A DNA stretch of 64,000 nucleotides from Oscillospiraceae bacterium (lineage in GTDB: Bacteria; Bacillota; Clostridia; Oscillospirales; SIG627), in assembly GCA_015064635.1 (NCBI GenBank), contig SVRV01000004.1, positions 56,746 through 120,745 on the forward strand, read 5' to 3'. Shown here one piece after another: positions 7,879-15,912 of this stretch (position 1 is its first letter; the number at the start of each line of letters is the position of its first letter). Below the pieces are notes generated by a model. It did not search any database and was not told the DNA's origin. It saw only the letters and a program-made list of their open reading frames with translations. The position numbers were made by a program, and so were the translations under genes.

Positions 7879-9420
7879 TCAGATTTCGCAGATTATGAAG
7901 GAAGCACCTTCCATTTTAAGTATATTTTGCTTGACGTTTGCGTTTTGCGAGAAAACAGTTTCGGTAATGCTTGGTATTTCCACTTCAAAGCTTCTTGACG
8001 AAGGGTTGATTGCAACCAGCACCGTTTTACCCTCGGCGCTTCTTGTGTAAACCACGGGGTATCCCGCAACCAGCACACGGAAGTCTGCCTCGGCAAAGAG
8101 CGCGGGATTCTTTCTGTGGTAGCTGATAAGGGATTTTACAAAGTTCAATATTGAATCGGCATCATCCTTTTGCTTTTCGACTGTGGGGGCTGTGTCACGT
8201 GAGTCGGTGGGAAGATAGGGAGTGTCGCTTTCGGAGAAGCCGTGGTTCTTGGTGTCATCCCACTGCATGGGAGTTCTTGAGCCTGTACGGGTGTAGGAGC
8301 CCTCCTTCGATTTGAGCCCTTCGATATAGTCCATTCCTATTTCGTCACCGTAGTATACGAATGGTACGCCCGGCATTGTGAATATGAAGGCGAGAGCGCA
8401 TTTGAGCTCCTCGGGAGTTCTTCTGTAAGCGAGACGGGGGATGTCGTGGTTTCCCGTTATGTGACCGATATATCCCTTTCCGCGGTTTGCTTTAAGGTCC
8501 TTTTCTATTACGTCGAGATATGTGTTAACATTTCCCTTGCCCTCAAGGTTGAAATAGCTGTGTCCCGGGAAGAGCATTGTGGTGTTTCTTCCGGGTTCTG
8601 CTCTGAAAAGTGAGGTGTAAGCAGGCTGTCCGCTGTGAAGGTAGAAGTCCAGATGGAAGCCTGAATCTATTGCCTTGTCGGGGAATCCCCATTCAGCAAT
8701 GAGAAGGGTGTCGGGAGCACGCTTTTCCATATGTTCTCTTATTTCGTGCCAGAATGCCTTCATGAAGCTTCCGTCGGTATCTCCCTTAATGAGAGAAGCC
8801 GCCATGTCTACTCGAAAGGCATCGGTGCCAAGGTCTGTCCAGAAATCTATTATTTTGATAAGTTCATTTTTTGTGGCAATACAGTCGGGATGGTCTACGG
8901 GAAGCTGCCAAGGCTTTGCAGGGTCGGGATGAGCGTATCCGTAATTGAGTGCGGGCTGACACCAGAAGAAGTTTGTCACATAGTTTGCATCACGCTCTGC
9001 GTATCCCGCAATTCCCTCTGTGTTTTCAAAGGTGTGGTCCGCCCATATGTAGCGGTTTGTGTACTCGTTTTTTTCAGCCTTGCAGGACTCTTTAAACCAG
9101 GGATGTCCTACCGAGGTGTGTCCCGCAACGAGGTCAAATATTACCTTCATGCCTCTCTCATGTGCTTTTTTACAAAGCTCACGGTAATCCTCGTTTGTTC
9201 CATATCTCTTTGCTACCGAATAGAAGTCTACAACATCGTATCCCGCATCGTAGTAGGTGCTCTCGTTGATGGGATTCATCCATATAACGTTGAAGCCGCA
9301 GGACTGAATGTAGTCCAGCTTTTCGATTATTCCTCTCAGGTCTCCTATGCCGTCACCGTTGGTGTCGTAGAATGACTGAGGATATATTTCATATACAACA
9401 GCATCGTTTAACCAGTTCAT
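7879..9420 (-). CDS. Glycoside hydrolase family 13 (alpha-glucosidase / oligo-1,6-glucosidase type)
   Basis: A 513-residue alpha-amylase-superfamily enzyme. Region I-type and barrel motifs are intact: GDLRGIIEKLDYI, DLVAGHTS, AFRVDMA (nucleophile Asp205), IAEWGFP (acid/base Glu243) and TGNHD (Asp326). The absence of a signal peptide and the length suggest an intracellular exo-acting alpha-glucosidase on malto- or isomalto-oligosaccharides; trehalose-6-phosphate hydrolase or a branching specificity cannot be excluded. AGGAG precedes the ATG. It is a single-gene unit with its own terminator, lying downstream of the KilA-N gene on the same strand. Confidence 0.9.
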   Translation of the reverse strand: MNWLNDAVVYEIYPQSFYDTNGDGIGDLRGIIEKLDYIQSCGFNVIWMNPINESTYYDAGYDVVDFYSVAKRYGTNEDYRELCKKAHERGMKVIFDLVAGHTSVGHPWFKESCKAEKNEYTNRYIWADHTFENTEGIAGYAERDANYVTNFFWCQPALNYGYAHPDPAKPWQLPVDHPDCIATKNELIKIIDFWTDLGTDAFRVDMAASLIKGDTDGSFMKAFWHEIREHMEKRAPDTLLIAEWGFPDKAIDSGFHLDFYLHSGQPAYTSLFRAEPGRNTTMLFPGHSYFNLEGKGNVNTYLDVIEKDLKANRGKGYIGHITGNHDIPRLAYRRTPEELKCALAFIFTMPGVPFVYYGDEIGMDYIEGLKSKEGSYTRTGSRTPMQWDDTKNHGFSESDTPYLPTDSRDTAPTVEKQKDDADSILNFVKSLISYHRKNPALFAEADFRVLVAGYPVVYTRSAEGKTVLVAINPSSRSFEVEIPSITETVFSQNANVKQNILKMEGASFIICEI

Positions 9421-9495
9421 AATGTTCTCCTTTTATTTAGTTTGTAGTTTTTGAGAATGGTGTAGTTTTATAAAATGTTCGTTTTATCGAAGATA

Positions 9496-10317
9496 CTATT
9501 TATCCAACAAATTTAATGTATTTTGACTTTCAAGAATTTTTAACTGTGATTTTGCCATAGTGTTAAGTTGTATAAGTCGTTCTCTTTGATTTACACCTTG
9601 TTCAATAAGTATCGCATTGTAGCTTTCCATATTGGCAATTACCAAAAGCTGCTCTATTGTGGCATAATCCCGTATGTTTCCTTTTTTGTCGGGGTTTTCT
9701 GTTCGCCAATCCTTTGCGGTTTTTCCGAATAGTGCCATATTTAAAACATCTGCTTCGTTAGCATAAACAAAAGCAAGCTGTTTTTCACTTAGGTTGGGGA
9801 CAAGGTTCTCTTTTATTGCATCTGTATGTATACGGTAATTGATTTTTGCCAGTTCTCTTTTTGCGCTCCATTCAAGTTCTTTTTGTTCGACGGCTTTTAG
9901 CCTTTGCAATTCTTTTATGATATAGAGTTTAAATTCTGCAGAAATCCAACTTGCGAATTCAAAAGCAATATCTTGATGTGCATATATTCCGCTGTTATAT
10001 CTTCCCGATGAAACTGTAAGTCCGATACCGTTTAATTTTTCAATCCATTGGCTCGGTGTAATCATAAAAGCATTTGTTCCGGCATCCTCTGTAACCGTAT
10101 CGAATTCGATACGGTTAAAATCAGGATTGTTTAGTTCCTCCCAAACGCATAAAAACCTTAAGGTATCTTTATTTCTCAACCAATTGTAAACCGTAAATCT
10201 CGGATCGGAAGGATTTTTATATTTGGCTATATCTGTAAGCGATATATATTCATCTTGATTTATTTTTTTGAACCTGATATCAATTCCTTTTACTTCTATT
10301 TGAGTGTTTTTTGTCAT
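9496..10317 (-). CDS. KilA-N domain DNA-binding protein (phage-derived)
   Basis: 273 residues. The N-terminal ~115 residues match the KilA-N fold of phage and large DNA virus proteins (ISLTDIAKYKN, FMITPSQWIEKLN, GIYAHQDIAFEFASWIS), followed by a helical tail with basic residues (DWRTENPDKKGNIRDYA) typical of the same family. The ATG at 10317 is preferred over upstream starts because AAGGA lies 8 bases before it. The gene is visibly more A/T-rich than its neighbours and no phage structural, replication or integrase gene is near, so it is probably a solitary remnant or a domesticated regulator. The DNA target is unknown. Confidence 0.8.
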   Translation of the reverse strand: MTKNTQIEVKGIDIRFKKINQDEYISLTDIAKYKNPSDPRFTVYNWLRNKDTLRFLCVWEELNNPDFNRIEFDTVTEDAGTNAFMITPSQWIEKLNGIGLTVSSGRYNSGIYAHQDIAFEFASWISAEFKLYIIKELQRLKAVEQKELEWSAKRELAKINYRIHTDAIKENLVPNLSEKQLAFVYANEADVLNMALFGKTAKDWRTENPDKKGNIRDYATIEQLLVIANMESYNAILIEQGVNQRERLIQLNTMAKSQLKILESQNTLNLLDK

Positions 10318-10366
10318 ATTAACATTCCTTTTATTTATCTCATATCTGTTTTCTCGGTTCAGTGTC

Positions 10367-10425
10367 ATTATATCATATCTGTATCCTATTTTCAAGTTGA
10401 CAAAACACAAAATATGATATAAAAT
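10367..10425. promoter_or_regulatory. Divergent promoters for KilA-N and the O-acetyltransferase
   Basis: Minus strand: TTGAAA (10390-10395), 17 bp, TATAAT (10367-10372). Plus strand: TTGACA (10397-10402), 17 bp, TAAAAT (10420-10425). The two -35 boxes are back to back, one base apart, so polymerases would compete. Confidence 0.75.
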
Positions 10426-10445
10426 CTAAAAAAGGAGTTGATTGT

Positions 10446-11030
10446 ATGACAGAAAGAGAAAAAATGGAGGCAGGATATCTTTATCTGCCTTCGGGAGAGC
10501 TTGTTGAACACAGATTCAAGATTCAGGATTTGGTTGACGATTACAATAAATTCAAGCCCTCGCAGGTTGAGGAAAGAGCCGAGTTTTTAAAGGGCATACT
10601 CGGTAAGGTAGGAAAAAATATAAATATCCTTCCGCCCTTCAAGTGCGATTACGGTTATCACATTGAGGTTGGAGACAATTTCTTTGCAAACTATAATTTC
10701 ATCGTCCTTGACGGAAACTACGTGCGTATCGGTGACAATGTGTGGATAGCGCCAAACGTGGGAATATATGCCGCAGGACATCCCCTTGACACCGAGGAGA
10801 GAATTGCGGGACTTGAATATGCTTTCCCCGTAACAATCGGTGACAACGTGTGGATTGGCGGAAGCACCACTATTATCGGAGGCGTTACAATCGGAAAAAA
10901 CAGTGTTATCGGTGCGGGAAGCGTGGTTATCCGCGATATTCCGGAGGGAGTCCTCGCCGCAGGTAATCCCTGCCGAGTAATACGTAAGCTCACCCCCGCA
11001 GACAGAGATAAATATGTCCATGTGGATTAA
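10446..11030 (+). CDS. Sugar O-acetyltransferase (LacA/maltose acetyltransferase family)
   Basis: A 194-residue left-handed beta-helix acetyltransferase. The N-terminal ~60 residues have the Mac-type sequence (EKMEAGYLYLPSGE), and the remainder shows hexapeptide repeats (VRIGDNVWIAPNV, VTIGDNVWIGGSTTIIGG, IGKNSVIGAGSVV) with the catalytic His112 in AAGHPLD. It acetylates galactosides, maltose or related sugars with acetyl-CoA as a trimer. It has its own promoter and terminator. Physiological role is commonly considered sugar detoxification or export. Confidence 0.9.
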   Translation: MTEREKMEAGYLYLPSGELVEHRFKIQDLVDDYNKFKPSQVEERAEFLKGILGKVGKNINILPPFKCDYGYHIEVGDNFFANYNFIVLDGNYVRIGDNVWIAPNVGIYAAGHPLDTEERIAGLEYAFPVTIGDNVWIGGSTTIIGGVTIGKNSVIGAGSVVIRDIPEGVLAAGNPCRVIRKLTPADRDKYVHVD

Positions 11031-11038
11031 GTAAAACA

Positions 11039-11085
11039 AAAAGCAGAAAATCTCTTTAAGTTGAGGTTTTCTGCTTTTGTTTTTA
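11039..11085. terminator. Bidirectional terminator
   Basis: A 16-bp stem (arms 11039-11054 and 11063-11078, one G-U pair) with an 8-base loop, flanked by T-rich DNA on both sides. It separates the convergent O-acetyltransferase and anti-sigma transcripts. Confidence 0.85.
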
Positions 11086-12048
11086 TTCTGTATAAATTAT
11101 TGTTTCAACGGAGTTTTCGGGGAAGTCGGAGGAGGTGACGGTGATGCTGTTACTGAAAAGGATATCAATTACCTTAACCGGCTGTATTTCAAGCTTTATT
11201 CCGTTGTCTGCCACAGTCTTTGCTGTGTCGAAAATGTCGAGAAGCGTGTTTATATCGCTTTTTACAAATATGATGGAGGTATCGAGTTCAATGCTGTTTG
11301 AATACCTGAACTTGTTGAAGAAATCCTTTGATGCAATGCCGGGAGTTACTTCCATCGGTGTTTCGGCTTTCGGTTCTTCAACGTATACATCCTCGGGTAA
11401 GGGTTCTTCCTCTATGGGCGTTTCCGCCTTTGGTTCTTCGGCTTTAGGTTCCTCGGGTGTGGCTGCCGGCTTTTCCGAGGGCTCAATGATGCTTGATTCG
11501 GATTTTGCACCGTCGGTACCGGTGGATTCTTCGGGAGCGGTTTCGAAAGGTGATTCTGCCTCGGGCAGAGCTTCGGCAGGAGTTTGTATATTATCTGTTA
11601 CCTTGTCGGCTACTTCGGTTTTTCCATCTGCTTGGGATTCGGGATTTACAGCGAAGGCGTACTCTCCTTCGGCTTTCATTGTGTGAATTGGCTGATTTCC
11701 CTTATTTTCTTCAACTGCCATGTCTTTGCTTTTTGAGGTTGCGTTGTAGATAAAGAATACAGCTATGACAAAAAGTGCCGCAACTGTGCCGATATGTCTG
11801 AATAAGAAAGGCTTTTTCTTTTCGGGATATGCCTTTTTATATATTTCCTTCATTGTGCTCTCGGCAAGCTTGCCGTCAAGGGGAGTGTCAAACTTTTTAA
11901 AGGCATCCTTTATGGCAAGGAGTTCTTCATATTCTTTTTTACAGTCCTCACACTCGGCGATATGGGACATGATAATTTCTCTGTCACTGTCATTTGCTTC
12001 GCCGTCTACAAGAGCATTCAGCATTACTTTTATTTCTTTGCAGTCCAT
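11083..12048 (-). CDS. Anti-sigma factor with zinc finger, membrane span and acidic Pro-rich linker
   Basis: About 321 residues. The N-terminus is a zf-HC2 anti-sigma domain (CKEIK, then HIAECEDC with the His-x3-Cys-x2-Cys zinc ligands near 29-36). A membrane segment (IGTVAALFVIAVFFIYN) follows near 90, then a long Glu/Pro/Thr-rich extracytoplasmic linker and a folded C-terminal domain of ~75 residues. It should hold the co-transcribed ECF sigma factor inactive until an envelope signal. The ATG at 12048 follows GGAGG by 7 bases; upstream in-frame codons overlap the sigma gene and are rejected. The linker contains near-repeats (EEPKAE), visible also in the DNA. Confidence 0.85.
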   Translation of the reverse strand: MDCKEIKVMLNALVDGEANDSDREIIMSHIAECEDCKKEYEELLAIKDAFKKFDTPLDGKLAESTMKEIYKKAYPEKKKPFLFRHIGTVAALFVIAVFFIYNATSKSKDMAVEENKGNQPIHTMKAEGEYAFAVNPESQADGKTEVADKVTDNIQTPAEALPEAESPFETAPEESTGTDGAKSESSIIEPSEKPAATPEEPKAEEPKAETPIEEEPLPEDVYVEEPKAETPMEVTPGIASKDFFNKFRYSNSIELDTSIIFVKSDINTLLDIFDTAKTVADNGIKLEIQPVKVIDILFSNSITVTSSDFPENSVETIIYTE

Positions 12049-12061
12049 TATATCGCCTCCT

Positions 12062-12640
12062 TTATCTTTCTTTATCTCTTTTGACGAAATATTCGTGATT
12101 TTGTTCCCGTAAAATTTCACGCAGCTTTTCTCTTGCTCTCGACAGCCTGCTCTTTACGGTACCCTCTTCTATTCCCAATGCCTTACTTATTTCCGTATAG
12201 CTGAGTCCGTCAAGCTCACGAAGAATAATGATTTCACGCATATTTCCGTCAAGAGCTGCAAGAGCATTTGCAAGCTCACGGGCGTTTTCACGCTTCACAG
12301 CTTCTTCCTCGGGCGTTTTATTGGTTGAAACCGTGTTTTCATCTGCTTCGGCATCATTCCACGCCTTATTTCTTTTCGCAAGAGCATCCTTGGCGGTGTT
12401 TGCGGTTATTCTGTAAAGCCAGGTGGAAAATGCCGCATCCCCCTTGAAGGTGGACAGCTTTTCCCATGCCTTTATAAAGGCTTCCTGTGCAACGTCAAAG
12501 GCATCATCGTAATTTGACATAAAGGAAAAAGCCACATTGAAAACAAATTTTTCATAGTAGCTGACCAGCTCGCCAAAGGCGGCTGCATTACCCTTTAAGG
12601 TCTTTGCTATGAGCTTTTCTTCATTTTCGCATTTTTTCAT
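12062..12640 (-). CDS. ECF-type RNA polymerase sigma factor
   Basis: A 192-residue group IV sigma factor. Region 2 (FNVAFSFMSNYDDAFDVAQEAFIKAWEKL, here only partly quoted as YDDAFDVAQEAFIKAW) and region 4 (LRELDGLSYTEISKALGI, ending VKSRLSRAREKL) are complete, with a short acidic connector. It is a SigW/RpoE-like regulator. Its ATG overlaps the dusB stop (ATGA), and the anti-sigma gene follows after 13 bp, so the three are one operon. Target promoters could not be recognised in the window. Confidence 0.92.
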   Translation of the reverse strand: MKKCENEEKLIAKTLKGNAAAFGELVSYYEKFVFNVAFSFMSNYDDAFDVAQEAFIKAWEKLSTFKGDAAFSTWLYRITANTAKDALAKRNKAWNDAEADENTVSTNKTPEEEAVKRENARELANALAALDGNMREIIILRELDGLSYTEISKALGIEEGTVKSRLSRAREKLREILREQNHEYFVKRDKER

Positions 12641-13569
12641 AATTCTTTAAGTATCTCCGCTACCGCATCTCTTGTGAGAGCGGAATTTATTTTTTGGCGT
12701 ATGGCAGCCGCACCCTTGATGCCCTTTACGTACCAGGCTATCTGTGCACGGGATTCCATTATTGCCTGTCTCTCGTTTTTAAGTGCTATTGCCAGGTCGA
12801 GATGTGTCATGATTGCTTCCTTCAGCTCCTCGCCGACAGGGATATGGGGCATGGGAGCACCGAAGAGCGTCGATTTTATTTCATTGAATATCCAAGGTCT
12901 GCCGATAGCTCCTCTGCCTATCATGATGTGGTCACAGCCGGTTACCTCAAGCATCCGTTTTGCACTTTCTCCCGAGACGATGTCACCGTTACCCACGACG
13001 GGGCATTTGACTGCCTCTTTAACCGCCTTTATGGTCTCAAGGTCAACGGGAGGCGCGTAGAACTGGTCTCTTGTTCTTCCGTGTACGGTTATCATGCTTG
13101 CGCCGCCCTTTTCAGCCATCAAGGCAACCTCAACGGCATTTATGTGGCTTTCGTCAATTCCTCGGCGTATTTTTACGGTGACGGGGAGAGGACTTACAGC
13201 CTCCACAACACGTGAAACTATTTCATATACAAGGGAGGGATTCTTCATCAGAGCCGAGCCTTCGCCGTTTTTAACGATTTTGTTTACGGGACAGCCCATG
13301 TTGATGTCGATTGAATCCGGAGAGGTGGCGTCAACAAGAATTTTTGCACCCTTTGCCATTATGTCGGGCTCGGAGCCGAAAATCTGCAAGGCAAAAGGGG
13401 TTTCTTCATCTGTTCTCTTTGCAAGAAGGAGGGTTTTTTTATCCCCGAAGACGGTAGCCTTTGCCGATATCATTTCACTTGTAACACCGTCGGCACCGTG
13501 TCTCATACATATTGTACGGAAAGCACTGTCACCCACACCCGCCATGGGGGCGAATAAAATTTTTGTCAT
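12637..13569 (-). CDS. dusB: tRNA-dihydrouridine synthase
   Basis: A 310-residue FMN-dependent TIM-barrel enzyme reducing uridines in the tRNA D-loop. MTKILFAPMAGV, the catalytic Cys93 in INMGCPVNKI, KIRRGID, VHGRTRDQ and GNGDI/IGRGAIGRPW (FMN binding) are all present, giving a full-length DusB-type protein. It is the first gene of an operon with the ECF sigma and anti-sigma genes; the 4-bp overlap with the sigma gene is unusual since dus is normally beside RNA-processing genes. Confidence 0.93.
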   Translation of the reverse strand: MTKILFAPMAGVGDSAFRTICMRHGADGVTSEMISAKATVFGDKKTLLLAKRTDEETPFALQIFGSEPDIMAKGAKILVDATSPDSIDINMGCPVNKIVKNGEGSALMKNPSLVYEIVSRVVEAVSPLPVTVKIRRGIDESHINAVEVALMAEKGGASMITVHGRTRDQFYAPPVDLETIKAVKEAVKCPVVGNGDIVSGESAKRMLEVTGCDHIMIGRGAIGRPWIFNEIKSTLFGAPMPHIPVGEELKEAIMTHLDLAIALKNERQAIMESRAQIAWYVKGIKGAAAIRQKINSALTRDAVAEILKEL

Positions 13570-13641
13570 ACGTATCCTTATAATTTTAATTTATTGTATT
13601 GCTAAAACTCAAAAAATATAGTATAATCACTGTGTATGCTT

Positions 13642-13670
13642 ATTATAGTACGAATGATGTTTATTTGCAA
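13642..13670 (-). promoter_or_regulatory. Promoter of dusB-sigma operon
   Basis: On the minus strand TTGCAA (13665-13670), 17 bp, TATAAT (13642-13647), about 75 bp before the dusB start. Confidence 0.65.
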
Positions 13671-13684
13671 GAGGTTTTTAAAAA

Positions 13685-13742
13685 ATGCATAATGCATAAT
13701 GCACAGTGCACAATTATGGTTGATTTCGTCTTCAACGAAATC
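13685..13742. repeat. Left inverted repeat and hairpin of the four-helix-bundle unit
   Basis: 13685-13718 carries reiterated ATGCATAATGC / GCACAGTGCAC words; 13722-13742 is a hairpin GATTTCGT-cttca-ACGAAATC. Both parts recur, the outer one in inverted orientation, on the right of the gene at 14147-14208. Confidence 0.75.
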
Positions 13743-13778
13743 TTCTGATGATTAAATTTGAAGATGTGGTGATTGGTG

Positions 13779-14141
13779 ATGAAAGAGAATCTGATAGAAA
13801 ACAAGAGTTTTGAGTTTGCTGTCAGAATAGTGAATTTATATAAGTATTTGCGTTTTGAAAAGCAGGAGTTTGTAATGTCAAAGCAATTATTGAAATGTGG
13901 TACCAGTATAGGTGCAAACATATCGGAAGCAGAAAGAGGACAGACTACTCCGGATTTTTTGTCAAAGATGAATATTGCTTTGAAAGAGTCAAATGAGACA
14001 CATTTTTGGTTAAAGCTTTTACACAGAACTGACTATATAGACAGAAAAATGTTTGAAAGCATGGAAAATGATATCATAGAAATAATAAGAATTCTAATGG
14101 CAATTTGTAAAACAACAAACGAATCAATTAATTATAATTAA
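13779..14141 (+). CDS. Four-helix-bundle protein (23S rRNA IVP / bAvd-like family)
   Basis: A 120-residue all-helical protein of the four helix bundle family first seen in 23S rRNA intervening sequences and related to the accessory protein of diversity-generating retroelements. Diagnostic pieces are KSFEFAVRIVNLYKYL, RQLLKCGTSIGANISEA-like (here SKQLLKCGTSIGANISEAER), and DFLSKMNIALKESNETHFWLKLL (only in part). The ATG at 13779 fits the family N-terminus; the ribosome site is weak. It is A/T-rich, lies alone between dusB and a desulfurase gene and not in an rRNA gene, and is bracketed by inverted repeats and two matching hairpins, suggesting a small mobile or selfish unit. Family members bind nucleic acid; function here is unknown. 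Confidence 0.85.
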   Translation: MKENLIENKSFEFAVRIVNLYKYLRFEKQEFVMSKQLLKCGTSIGANISEAERGQTTPDFLSKMNIALKESNETHFWLKLLHRTDYIDRKMFESMENDIIEIIRILMAICKTTNESINYN

Positions 14142-14146
14142 CAGTC

Positions 14147-14208
14147 GATTTCGTCTCCAACGAAATCTTCCTTCATTGTGCATTGTGCATTGAGCACTGT
14201 GCATTGAA
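14147..14208. repeat. Right inverted repeat and hairpin of the four-helix-bundle unit
   Basis: 14147-14167 is GATTTCGT-ctcca-ACGAAATC, the same hairpin as on the left with two loop changes. 14172-14208 carries TTCATTGTGCATTG and GAGCACTGTGCATTG words, the inverse of the left outer repeat. Confidence 0.75.
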
Positions 14209-14222
14209 TTTACGGAGATTAT

Positions 14223-15350
14223 ATGATTTATCTTGATAACAGCGCAACCACACCGCTGTGTGAAGCGGCAAAAAACAAAATAATACAGATGACGGAAGTA
14301 TTCGGCAATCCGTCCTCACTTCATTCCGAGGGATTGAAGGCGGAAAAGGAGCTGACGCTGGCAAGAGAGATAATTGCAGGCAGCTTTGGCGCAAGGGCGG
14401 ATGAAGTATTCTTCACGTCAAGCGGTACAGAGTCGGACAATATTGCTATTTTGGGTGCCGCAAGAAAAAATGCCAAGGTTGGTAAAAAGATAATAACCAC
14501 CGATTCCGAGCATCCCGCAGTTGCAAGAACACTTGACTTTCTTGAAACAGAGGGCTGGCAGGTGATAAGGCTTTCCACAAAGGGCGGCTCAATTGATATG
14601 GCGGAGCTTGAAGCAAGCCTGTCTCCCGATATCGCTCTTGTATCCGTAATGCGTACAAACAATGAAACTGGTGCCGTTTATGATGTTGCCGCCGTGTCAA
14701 AGGCGGTAAAAAGAGTGTCACCCCGAGCAATTGTCCACAGTGATTGCGTGCAGGCATATATGAAGGAAAAGCTCACTCTTCCGGCTCTTGGCGCAGATAT
14801 GATATCGGTGTCCGCTCACAAGGTACACGCCCCCAAGGGAGTGGGAGTCCTTGTTTTGAAGAAAGGTCTTGTTATTCCTCCCCATACCTATGGTGGAGGT
14901 CAGGAGAAGGGACTTAGAAGCGGAACGGAAAACACAATTTCCATTGCGGCAATGGGGGCTGCGGTGGAGGAGCTTACGGCGATGAAGGAGCGTATAGGTT
15001 ACCTTTCAGAGCTTCGTGAGTATACAGTGAATACTCTCGGCGCAATTGACGGAGTTAAGCTCAATTTACCCGAAAAGGCTTGTATTTCGGTTGTGAATAT
15101 ATCGGTGCCGGGATTCAGAAGTGAGGTGCTTTTGCACAAGCTGTCCTCTGACGGCATATTCGTTTCAAGCGGCTCGGCTTGTTCGGCAAAGAAGGGAAAA
15201 AGCGGTGTTCTGGAAGCCTTCGGACTGTCGGATAAGGAAGCAGACGGCGCACTTCGTATAAGCCTTTCCCATTATAATACAAAATCGGAAGTTGATACAT
15301 TGGCAGAAAGCCTGAATAACGCCATGAAAACCATTGCTAAGGTAAGATGA
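14223..15350 (+). CDS. Cysteine desulfurase (NifS/IscS class)
   Basis: A 375-residue PLP enzyme that removes sulfur from cysteine and passes it on as a persulfide. MIYLDNSATTP, His97 (DSEHPAV), PLP-Lys200 (VSAHKVHAPKG) and the active-site Cys320 in SSGSACSAKKG are present. A thiI gene follows some 560 bp downstream, so it probably supplies sulfur for 4-thiouridine in tRNA, as the desulfurase-ThiI pairs of other Bacillota do; no Fe-S scaffold gene is adjacent. GGAG precedes the start closely. Confidence 0.93.
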   Translation: MIYLDNSATTPLCEAAKNKIIQMTEVFGNPSSLHSEGLKAEKELTLAREIIAGSFGARADEVFFTSSGTESDNIAILGAARKNAKVGKKIITTDSEHPAVARTLDFLETEGWQVIRLSTKGGSIDMAELEASLSPDIALVSVMRTNNETGAVYDVAAVSKAVKRVSPRAIVHSDCVQAYMKEKLTLPALGADMISVSAHKVHAPKGVGVLVLKKGLVIPPHTYGGGQEKGLRSGTENTISIAAMGAAVEELTAMKERIGYLSELREYTVNTLGAIDGVKLNLPEKACISVVNISVPGFRSEVLLHKLSSDGIFVSSGSACSAKKGKSGVLEAFGLSDKEADGALRISLSHYNTKSEVDTLAESLNNAMKTIAKVR

Positions 15351-15470
15351 AGAGCATAACAGCATGGCTGATATGTGGTGAATAATGAATATTGAATGAC
15401 GAATAATGAATAATTGTGGTTGAAAACCTTCGGTTTTCTTCCATAGGATAAGGTAACAAAGGGTAGAAAT
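15351..15470. other. Intergenic DNA with a hairpin cassette
   Basis: Contains GAATAATGAAT-type A/T words and one hairpin GAAAACC-ttc-GGTTTTC (15422-15438), of the same design as those at 13722, 14147 and 17286. No gene seen. Confidence 0.5.
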
Positions 15471-15620
15471 AAGGCTTCCCCTTGAGGGGAAGCTGTCACA
15501 GAATGTGACTGATGAGGTGGCACATAACAAATTTGCACTCTGTTTAAATAGGTCGTATTTCCCAGCGCTCCACCTCATCCGAGTTGCTACGCAACCCACC
15601 TTCCCCTCAAGGGGAAGGCT
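15471..15620. repeat. MITE-like inverted-repeat element, 150 bp
   Basis: The ends are imperfect inverted repeats that are themselves palindromic (AGGCTTCCCCTTGAGGGGAAG on the left in part; CTTCCCCTCAAGGGGAAGG on the right). The subterminal words GATGAGGTGG and CCACCTCATC are also inverted. There is no coding capacity, as expected of a miniature element moved in trans. A target duplication is not clear. Confidence 0.7.
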
Positions 15621-15642
15621 AATACACACCGTGCCGGAAACC

Positions 15643-15912
15643 CCAAAAGGTGGGAGTTTTGGAGGGAAAATCGCGGAGTGCGAAGGCGTCGCTGTACAAG
15701 TGTACAGCAGTCCGAGCAACACGCGAAGAAAATGAAATTTTCATTAGATGGAGAAAACCGAAGGTTTTCAACCTTAGAAAAAATGCTTTTGGGAGAGATT
15801 TGTTCGCACTACAAAAGCGTGGGAGTGAACAAAACTGAAAATAAAAAATCATTTCATTTTCGGTTTTCACCCAAAAATAACACCGTGAGATAACATAACA
15901 AAGGAGATATAT
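15643..15912 (+). repeat. Long direct repeat, copy 1, abutting the thiI start codon
   Basis: About 270 bp beginning CCAAAAGGTGGGAG and ending on the base before the thiI ATG; the counterpart is at 17441-17712 before pth. Internal hairpins are GCTGTAC/GTACAGC, GAAAAT/ATTTTC and GAAAACC-gaa-GGTTTTC. The first ~110 bp are nearly identical between copies, the rest is more diverged. It includes the thiI ribosome-binding site. Confidence 0.8.

Noticed and set aside
9496..10317. Prophage remnant region
   Set aside because: Only the KilA-N gene has phage character; neighbours on both sides are ordinary metabolic genes and no attachment repeats were seen.
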